From Adiantum capillus-veneris (Eukaryota; Streptophyta; Polypodiopsida; Polypodiales; Pteridaceae): DNA of 64,000 bases. Of the stretch, positions 57,666 to 64,000 are shown one piece after another. The position numbers and the translations under genes are program-made. Each line of letters opens with the position of its first letter. Within the stretch, counting starts at the first letter, position 1. The stretch spans positions 49,273,768 to 49,337,767 of the forward strand of contig CM043944.1 of NCBI GenBank assembly GCA_014529385.2. The letters run 5' to 3'. The notes under the pieces are model-generated. The model had not been told where the DNA came from. It made no database searches and saw nothing but the letters and a program-made list of their open reading frames with translations.

Positions 57666-58436
57666 CTACCTTCTTGCTCCCTCTATTCTAGTAGCAGTAG
57701 CAACAAAGTCCTCCAGACTGGCTTCAGGACGGAGACTTTCTCTGAGCTTTAGTTGAGAAGTCTTAGGCAGAGCCTTCTCTACCCACTTCTTCACCATGAA
57801 TTCCCCTGGTTGCTGAGGCAGCTTGGCGACCAGGGACTTTGTTCTGGTCATGAGCTCTGCAAATGTCTCCTTGGGCTGGAGCAACAGGTTGGCCAACTCA
57901 TCTAGAATCTTCTCTTGATAATCCCTTGGTCGGAAAGCTTCACAGAACTGCTGTCTTAACATGGTCCAAGTAGTAAAGTGGTTTTCAGCAAACTGACTGT
58001 ACCATTTATCTGCAAGACCATCCAAGGTGGACGGGAAGAGCACCAGGTATGCGACTTCTCTGTTGAGGCCACGACCTCTGCAAAGAGAGACAAACCTCCG
58101 AGCATGGTCGTCTGCATCTTTTGCCAAGAGACCTTTAAAGGTAGGGAACTTGATGTTCACCTTTGCCAGAACACTTGTGAGCTCCTCCATGGCCTCGTGC
58201 TCCTGAGTCTGTTGCTCCCTAGCTTGCTGTAACAAAATGGGGGAGAGCCTTACCGGAGAAGGTGACTTGGAGGATGTAGAACCGGTCGAAGGAATGGAGG
58301 TAGCCGTATGAGTAGGTATGGGTGATGAGGTTAATATGCTTCTACTGGGCACCAAGGGTTGACGCCTTCTGTGGTAGTACTTCAGAGGACTCAGTAGTGC
58401 ACTTTGACGCTCCAAAGACCTCCTTGTATGTGTCAT
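57666..58436 (-). CDS. gag: gag: matrix and capsid region
   Basis: 257 codons from ATG 58436. The first about 70 residues are Arg/Ser/Thr/Pro-rich. The capsid block from about residue 95 reads NIKFPTFKGLLAKDADDHAR, DGLADKWYSQFAENHFTTW, LRQQFCEAFRPRDYQEKIL and ELMTRTKSLVAKLPQQPGEF, the Ty3-type retrotransposon gag fold. It builds the particle that encloses the RNA. It ends at a TAG (57666) just before the spacer to the zinc knuckles. Confidence 0.85.
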   Translation of the reverse strand: MTHTRRSLERQSALLSPLKYYHRRRQPLVPSRSILTSSPIPTHTATSIPSTGSTSSKSPSPVRLSPILLQQAREQQTQEHEAMEELTSVLAKVNIKFPTFKGLLAKDADDHARRFVSLCRGRGLNREVAYLVLFPSTLDGLADKWYSQFAENHFTTWTMLRQQFCEAFRPRDYQEKILDELANLLLQPKETFAELMTRTKSLVAKLPQQPGEFMVKKWVEKALPKTSQLKLRESLRPEASLEDFVATATRIEGARR

Positions 58437-58810
58437 GCAGTAACCGCCAACCCCACCAAGCTTTGGGCAAGAAGACCTTCACTTGGGCAAGACAACCTTC
58501 ACTCGGCTGAATATTGTTCTAGACTCTACTAGACCAGGGCGAGTGACTAGACCACCTGGTCTGGACCAAGACGAGGAAGGACTAGACCACGGACGAGAAG
58601 GACTAGACCAGGACGCACTGGGTGGACTAAGGCGAGAGAGGACCAGACCAACAAGGCGAGAGACTAGACCAGCTAGATTAAGCTGAACCAGACCAACAGG
58701 CTGCACAGGAGAGGCGAAGGAACCCAACTACTCAACAGAGTGAGACCAAGCTACTCAACAGAGTGAGACTTCAGTTGAGGTCCCATCGTGATCGCCAAAA
58801 TGAGAGCACC
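58437..58810 (-). promoter_or_regulatory. leader with primer binding site
   Basis: Ten bases inside the 5' LTR the minus strand reads TTGGCGATCACGATGGGACC (about 58780-58799), the likely tRNA primer site because tRNA 3' ends (CCA) pair with TGG. The rest has irregular GACTAGACCAGG repeats and ends at the gag ATG. Confidence 0.65.
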
Positions 58811-59366
58811 TGTAGCGCGGATAATGTGTCGTGCTCTCTACAGTGTGGGTGCCCCTCAGTGCAATGTGCGTGACAATCTCACTCAAACAAATGAAAACTC
58901 TCTCAACAGAATGAAACACAGAAACAATGGATAACAACAGCGACACAACAGTGGACCAGAACATGTGGACTCGACTAGCTCAAAGAACCATGTACAGACT
59001 CTGGCGTGGCAGCACACTCAGCTCCAGCCCAGGACTCACAGGTACAAATGGGGTGTCGAGGCTCAGATGTGCAGGGATGGTGAAGCAGTGCTCTGTGTAA
59101 GACCCTCTAGCTAGACGATGAACCGACCACCTATATAAGATAATGATAATGACCCAACGGCTACTGCTCATAGATACAATCATAAAGAGCCACCAACGGC
59201 CCATAAATGTCAGCCAGCTAAGTGTGACCTGGCCACATGTCCACTAGGCCACCATCCGTATCCCTGCCACGTGTCACTGCCCAAGTGTCCGTCCAGTGTG
59301 AACAAACCAGACCAACTGTACTAACTGTAACTGTGTCCTGTGAAAGTGACACTGTAGCCTGCTACA
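58811..59366 (-). repeat. 5' LTR of the 11.6-kb Ty3/gypsy
   Basis: Same length and ends as 47782-48337. It carries the promoter (CTTATATAGG on the minus strand near 59132-59141). Confidence 0.95.
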
Positions 59367-59371
59367 CCAAG
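59367..59371. repeat. target-site duplication CCAAG, right
   Basis: Pair of 47777-47781. Confidence 0.92.
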
Positions 59372-59739
59372 TCGTGGAGTCTCGAGGCTGCGTCAGGCAG
59401 CCAAGGGCAGCACCTATATATGGGGCAGGGGGGGTCACCTCCATTGATGTGCAGTTCAGCCCCAGTTCAGGGGCACCCTCTCATGGGTACCCCAAGGGGC
59501 AGCATGAGGAGATCACCAGCAGGCAGGCCTACCGTTTTTCCACTAGCATGCCTAGTGTTTTTCATCAGCATGGCCAGTGTTTTCCCAACATTTTTGGTGG
59601 GCAGCCACGGGGAGGTTTGCAAATGATTGCCCGCTTCTTCTAGAGGTAATCCCTTGCTAGGATAGACATGGGCAGCAGATCTTCCCCTCTTGTGATCCTC
59701 TCAAGGCAACCCGTCCCATGGCATCTCAGTCAAAGGCAT
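59372..59739 (+). other. target-site flank with an 89-codon open frame
   Basis: The frame 59374-59643 reads RQPRAAPIYGAGGVTSIDVQ, QHEEITSRQAYRFS and FGGQPRGGLQMIARFF. It is low-complexity and unrecognised, and may be the end of a gene or element split by the retrotransposon at CCAAG. No matching start was found left of 47777. Confidence 0.3.
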
Positions 59740-60341
59740 AGCACTATTCTCTTGTGGCCGCCTAGGAGTGCACGCATCTATCTCATGGGTTACGATGTGC
59801 CATAGGCCAGATACGCACATCTTCACACCAGCTTGGGATTGAGACAGGTAGATTCAAAGGCATACCAGCAGACAGGAGGATATGTCAGTTATGCCATGCA
59901 GAGCCAGAGACAGAGTTTCACTTCATATGTCACTGCACAGTCTACTATGAGATTTGGGGACACTTTCACTGTTTATTCAGAAATGGTTTTGACTCGTTAG
60001 ATAGAGTCATGAAATAACACGATCAGAGATGTCTCGGATTATTTCTACTTGAGATACAAAGACATAGAGACTCACTATTGAGAGTGCACAGACAGAAACA
60101 GTCCCAGAGACGCATCTCAGATTTCTTCAGTCCGAGTACCACAGAGACAGAGGGGCCACCACCACCACAGAGCTCGGTTCCCACCCATACACACACCAGC
60201 GGTACTCTCATTGACCGAGCTATAGAGTTGGGGAGATCAAGAGGACCAAGACTGAGGAGGGGAGCCACGCAACACCGACGTAGATTGCGGCAGAGGATCC
60301 ACAGGATTCTAGCACGACACCCAGAGTGTCGATCAGGATAG
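59740..60341 (+). pseudogene. zinc-knuckle C-terminal region of a LINE-like element, copy 2
   Basis: THLSHGLRCAIGQIRTSSHQ, LGIETGRFKGIPADRRICQL, CHAEPETEFHFICHC (C-x2-C-x8-H-x3-C counting CQLC), YYEIWGHFHCLF, then after one TAA LFLLEIQRHRDSLL, QSQRRISDFFSP and TLIDRAIELGRSRGPRLRRG to a stop at 60341. The order matches copy 1 at 39955 but is more complete. The RT part is absent, so it is 5' truncated. Confidence 0.6.
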
Positions 60342-60577
60342 GCTTCATGCTATTGCTATATATGTATCGTGGTGACACTTATCCCCACTTTGTACCTTTG
60401 TGGCATTATACCATTGCTCAGATTACCAGCCACCCATAGGAGTCGGTAGCACTCCTATCTCAGTTTCTAATTTGTAGTTTTCTTTGTTTGTACCGAGACT
60501 TGGTACTAGACTCACCATTGTCATCAGTTTGGTCTCATAGGTCAATTTGGCCTTTTGTAGACGTTAATATATCATTT

Positions 60578-60582
<5 letters not shown>
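60342..60582 (+). other. 3' end of the zinc-knuckle element
   Basis: GGTCTCATAGGTCAATTTGG and CCTTTTGTAGACGTTAATAT match 40770-40815, followed by the CT tract. Confidence 0.65.

Positions 60583-60622
<40 letters not shown>
60583..60622. repeat. (CT)n tract shared by two convergent retroelement tails
   Basis: About 20 CT units. On the plus strand it ends the zinc-knuckle element. On the minus strand, as (AG)n, it ends the LINE. Confidence 0.9.
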
Positions 60623-60624
<2 letters not shown>

Positions 60625-60754
60625 AAAAATCAGGGCTATATATTACTGAGTACAATATGATCCCCAACGGATGCCAAAATAGCCTGTCACGTGGGGTGTA
60701 CAAACTGAATGTAAGGGTGAGAGCCACTATAGTGACAACTCGGCTAGTACAATC

Positions 60755-61351
60755 TCATGGTGGTCTGTGTGATGAGTGGAGTAGAAACCACTGAGGGGGG
60801 GCATAATGCCATATAATCTGACCACCTGTAAGTGAGAAAAAGAGTGGAGCTCGGGCCCAACGCCGAAGAAAGGCAAATCGTCGAGCCTCGGCTGCTCTAG
60901 ATGTACCTGAGGAAGAATCCCACTGCCAAATCAGGGTGTGAATGATGTCCAGCCAAATGGCAATAAGGATACCCTGAAGGAGCTGTGGAGCCGCACTGAG
61001 AATGTGAAGACAACGAGCTCTCCAAATATTCCATAGTGTAATACTAGTGATGACTGAAAAAACTTCATCACGTGTCTGAGGATCCCCTTGCCATGCGATC
61101 TGTGGTAACATAGCCAAAGTTCCTCGCCGATAACCAGTCGAGGTAAGCATAAGAGCTGGATCTGTGTCTGAGCCCTCATAGAAAAGATGCGGTCCGAGCA
61201 TCGGCATCAACCATGAGACAGAGCCCCAAGTGAGAAATCCATCCTAAACACTTGCTCTGCTAAGTAAAAAGCAAATTGGTAGCCACACTATATGAGAAGA
61301 GGAGCATGACCAAAGACAGTGGGCTGGTGACTCATGTAGTCGCGAAGGACA
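60755..61351 (-). pseudogene. LINE C-terminal tail
   Basis: After a frame change the zinc-type HCLWSC block appears near 61320. From 61210 there is an open frame with VFSVITSITLWNIWRARCLH, matching TLWFIWRARCFRIF at 44309, and ending HYAPPQWFLLHSSHRPP. Confidence 0.75.
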
Positions 61352-62674
61352 TCAAGTGCATAACGGATCATGACCCATAGTAGCTAGCCAAGTCCCAACT
61401 GGAAGTCCTGCATGTGCAATCATCCACATGAAAAAAGAAATACGACGAGCCACATGTAAATCCCAGATGGCTAACCAAAACTGCTGTAGATAGGCATGGG
61501 AGAGACCTGAATGTAACCAGAAACGCATACGAGTGGGCTGCTCTTGGTGCTGTCTCATCAATGCTAATCTTCCAAGTCTGACAGTGTACTCAAAAAATGA
61601 TACATGTGCACCAGTGGGGTTAGAGTGAGGCCAATGCCACTCTCCTGGGTCCCAATAAAGCTGAGATAAGGCACGACCCTCCCACACCCAAAGCCTCCAA
61701 AGGTCAAGAATGAAAAAAGCGAGAGGTTCAGAAGATGATCTGGCCCACTCTATTGCCTCATAAAAAGTGAAGATATTATCCAGTATGCATCGATCCATGA
61801 CAAAGCCTGTCTGAGAAGTATGAATAATATCTGGTAAGAACGGTCGCAAGCGATGACTGATCAGTAACGCTAATATCTTATAGACCGAAGGGAGTAGGGT
61901 AATAGGTCTCCACTGGCGGAGCTGAGTTGTGTCACCCCCTTTGGGAATAAGAGATATGAGACCTGAGCAAAGATCCGGATGCATATATCCTGATGCAAAG
62001 ATGTCCTGACAACCGCGAAGCAGTGGTATATGCAATACATCCCAATAAGTCAAAAAGAAAGCTCTAGTGAGGCCATCCTCTCCTGGGCAGGAGGATGGAT
62101 CTAGACTCTCGATAGCAGCATGAAGCTCTGCAAGTGTGAAGGGTGCCAACAAGATCTCGGCCATAGTATCTATACAACGGCATCGAGTGTGATGCCAGAT
62201 CTGCTCACAGGCAAGTAAAACCTCAGTAGTGCATACATCAGCAGTGAACAATGTCTCAAAATAATCTGCAAACATATCAAGAATAACATCAGGATGCATA
62301 TGAAGTGTCCCCTGAGCATCGCACAAAGTTCGAAGGGTGGTGCTAGGAGGGCGCTCTTTATGCGCAGCGAAGAAGGCTTTATTCATTCGATCAGCTTTAG
62401 CTATCCAATGAGATACTGAAGCATGATGAGTGAACTCAGACCTAGCCTCTTGTACGCGACGAATTTCCTCTGTGAGCTCTGTCTGTCTAGCAGCGAGATA
62501 AGCATCCTGAGGCCACTCCTCAAGCAAGCGTTGTGTGGAACCAAGAGGAATGTGAAGATCAGACTCACGTACTCTCAATTGTCGATGAATAATAGCAGTC
62601 TGATCACGGCAATAAATACTAGACTGAGTAATGCAATGAGCAAGGAACTCTCCAAGGGGACCACAATAAGCACC
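61352..62674 (-). pseudogene. LINE reverse transcriptase with internal deletion
   Basis: The frame passes HWIAKADRMNKAFFAAHKER, LDPSSCPGEDGLTRAFFLTY, LISLIPKGGDTTQLRQWRPI and SQTGFVMDRCILDNIFTFYE, as in plant LINE RTs, and reaches FFILDL. The next residues, WRLWVWEGRALSQL, already belong to the zinc-binding C-terminal part. The palm with motifs A to E, including the catalytic DD pair, is therefore missing: a frame-preserving deletion at about 61700. The frame ends at 61352 just after GHDPLC. Confidence 0.87.
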
Positions 62675-63541
62675 CGTGGACTATGCATAAGTCACGAATC
62701 TGTTGCTGCAAAACTTCAATGGTGAGAACACTGTCAGGTATGCGGCAGCCCTGTCTCTGTGCAGAGGATCTAGTGAAGGAGATAAACAATGAGATGGGTA
62801 AGTGATCTGAGAGGCTGGTCCCTCTCCAAATAGTAGTAAATCCACCTAGAGCTGCTGCCCAAGGGCCAATGTAAAAACGATCAAGTCGCTCTAATAATCT
62901 CCCATGCTGTCTCTGAAACCCCCACGAGTAATGAAGTGTAGCAAGGTGATGACCAAAAGAGGGTATGTGCCATGCATCAACACCTTGAATAGCTAGAAGA
63001 AATCGATCCCAATCTGACTGCTCATCAGGAGAGATGGATGATAGAACAGGAGGAGTGATGGATCGCCAATCAGAGTCGCTTTCGACATTGTTGAAGTCGC
63101 CTCCTACAACCCAAGAGTCTACAGCAGGTAGAACAGTAGCCAAAGAGGCCCAAAAGGTAGCCCTCTCCCGAGGAGTAGTGGGTGCGTAGACTGACATAAA
63201 ACCAATGATAGAGTCCTGAATCCGAAGAGACACATAGATTGCTCTGCCAGCGACAAGGGTGCCATGCTGATGAACTGAGACCAAGTAACGTGGCCCCACT
63301 GAAATGCATACACCGCAACTCTGTCCATGAATGCCTAGAGCAGGCTCCCAAAAAGTGTGAGCGCCGGAGGGCATGAGATTACCAAAGGGGGTGGCAATCT
63401 TATGCTCCTATACTAGTAATATATCCACAGTGCCTACTACATGAGCGTGTAAATCTCTGCGAAGTAAAAGCTTGTGGGAACCTCTTACCCGAGAAGTTTG
63501 TAAACCATTAGCATTCCAAGAAACTACATGTAAATCCATAG
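62619..63541 (-). pseudogene. LINE APE-type endonuclease
   Basis: Starts MDLHVVSWNANGL at 63541, the APE N-terminal strand, with a stop in DILLV-stop-EHKI where the family has a Q before the catalytic Glu. It then reads FMSVYAPTTPRERATFWASL, VGGDFNNVESDSDW (the Asp/Asn metal site), RLDRFYIGPWA and LSDHLPISL (the SDH motif). The enzyme nicks target DNA to prime reverse transcription. A frame change at about 62675 separates it from the RT. Confidence 0.85.
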
Positions 63542-63571
63542 TCTGCATGAAAGAATTGGTAAAGCATCTGA

Positions 63572-64000
63572 CTAACTGCGCATCTTCTTGGAGGCAGCTG
63601 GGACATCCAAGGGGTGAGCTTCGGGCGGTAGGAAAGCAACCCGCAAGCCTTCTCTAAAATATGGCGTCTCATTGCACCAACTGCGGACCTCAGCTTGTTT
63701 ACATTGCATTACTGATGCTGCAGCTTTGACACCCCAAATGCGCATAGACATAGGAAGCACCACATCTGAGGATACATGAATGACCGCAGGCAATGAATAG
63801 CAAGCATAAACATCACTCCATTCCATAGCACCAATACAGGAAGGGAAGTGTGGAGACAATACATCCGGAGCGGAAGTAGACAACCATGAATGAAGCTGAG
63901 CCATAGATTGAGCATGCACAAAATGTAGAACCTAATCCTCAGACCATTCCTGAGCTGTGAGGAATGGAAGGAAAAAGGAATGGGTGGGCTGAGAGCGACT
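63572..64000 (-). pseudogene. LINE ORF1, C-terminal part
   Basis: Open from the window edge, with one TAG near 63929-63931 (TAQEWSED, stop, VLHFVHAQSM). It continues LHSWLSTSAPDVLSPHFPSC, WSDVYACYSLPAVIHVSSD and ends DVPAASKKMRS. ORF1 proteins bind LINE RNA. I assign it by its place directly before the endonuclease and do not recognise the fold. Confidence 0.5.

Larger units (their letters stand above)
52554..58436 (-). pseudogene. gag-pol: gag-pol polyprotein frame, five in-frame stops, no frameshift
   Basis: From ATG 58436 to TAA 52554 is one frame of 1961 codons. It is interrupted only at 57666 (TAG), 57117 (TAA), 54921 (TAA), 53949 (TAA) and 52776 (TAG). Every segment between stops keeps the same phase. 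At 53949 the context (LLLF, stop, EFDFEVVLRPGKHH) points to loss of a Gln codon, and at 52776 (QLRRKA, stop, HDHHLRK) to Gln or Trp; both fit single C-to-T or G-to-A changes. The domain entries that follow describe the parts. Confidence 0.9.
47782..59366 (-). mobile_element. complete young Ty3/gypsy retrotransposon, 11.6 kb
   Basis: LTRs of 556 bp (47782-48337 and 58811-59366) differ at about three positions by eye, all transitions. The target duplication CCAAG flanks both sides (47777-47781, 59367-59371). Minus-strand order is 5' LTR, primer site, gag, protease, RT, RNase H, integrase, a minisatellite spacer with a hAT-like insertion, an accessory ORF, 3' LTR. No chromodomain follows the integrase, and the primer site is TTGGCG-type. 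Both suggest the Tat/Athila side of the family (inference). High LTR identity means a recent insertion. Confidence 0.95.
60623..64000 (-). mobile_element. decayed LINE retrotransposon, 5' end outside window
   Basis: Minus-strand order is ORF1 end, APE endonuclease, reverse transcriptase, zinc-binding C-terminus, untranslated tail, (AG)n. Stops, frame changes and an RT deletion make it non-autonomous. The 3' end at about 60623 reads ...CTGATTTTTCC(AG)n. Confidence 0.88.

Noticed and set aside
52554-58436. RNA editing (U to C) of the five gag-pol stops
   Set aside because: Known U-to-C editing in seed-free plants is organellar. A nuclear retrotransposon with deamination-type mutations needs no such explanation.

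Overview
This is a gene-poor, repeat-dominated stretch of nuclear DNA from a land plant. Class and order cannot be proven from the window. A fern or another seed-free plant is my best guess, because there are many decayed PLS-type PPR fragments of the GTALVDMYAKCG kind, a PRR clock-type receiver fragment, and CACTA, Ty3/gypsy, Copia and LINE relics packed side by side. I see no intact ordinary host gene, no tRNA or rRNA gene and no CRISPR.

Layout. 1-4041: 3' part of a Ty3/gypsy chromovirus (+) with two frameshifts in pol, a chromodomain and a 3' LTR ending in a PPR relic. 4038-5560: PPR pseudogene fragments on both strands, invaded by a tRNA-derived SINE. 6783-12733: a CACTA-type region with a spliced second-ORF gene (+). 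Its 1.5-kb intron holds a TNP2-like N-terminal piece and a captured pseudo-response-regulator receiver fragment, both on the minus strand. 12734-17785: a CACTA element with 13-bp terminal inverted repeats, a truncated TNP2 transposase relic, an ORF2 with clean introns and a SINE cluster. 17873-18628 and 21312-22050: two solo LTRs of one family, each with its own target duplication. 22230-32585: three near-identical 1.34-kb elements flanked by TTAA (one left flank mutated). One of them lies inside a diverged fourth member. 29330-29715: a 42/44-bp minisatellite that encodes coiled coil on the minus strand. 33305-38280: AT-rich DNA with small foldbacks and repeats. 38399-40885: a Copia LTR, primer site and gag relic joined to a zinc-knuckle retroelement 3' end. 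41095-42000: PPR graveyard (+). 43693-46121: LINE 3' end, then a gag fragment and 5' LTR of a Ty3/gypsy relative (-).

47782-59366 is the centrepiece: a complete, young Ty3/gypsy retrotransposon on the minus strand. It has 556-bp LTRs with about three mismatches by eye and a 5-bp CCAAG target duplication. Gag-pol is one reading frame of 1961 codons broken only by five in-frame stops. Between pol and the 3' LTR lies an uninterrupted 655-673-codon accessory ORF of unknown function, plus a minisatellite carrying a hAT-like insertion. 59740-64000: another zinc-knuckle 3' end (+) meeting, tail to tail across a (CT)n tract, a decayed LINE (-) with ORF1, endonuclease and an internally deleted reverse transcriptase.

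The content is a stratigraphy of transposition. The elements encode their own replication and integration proteins. Host-derived material appears only as PPR and PRR fragments.
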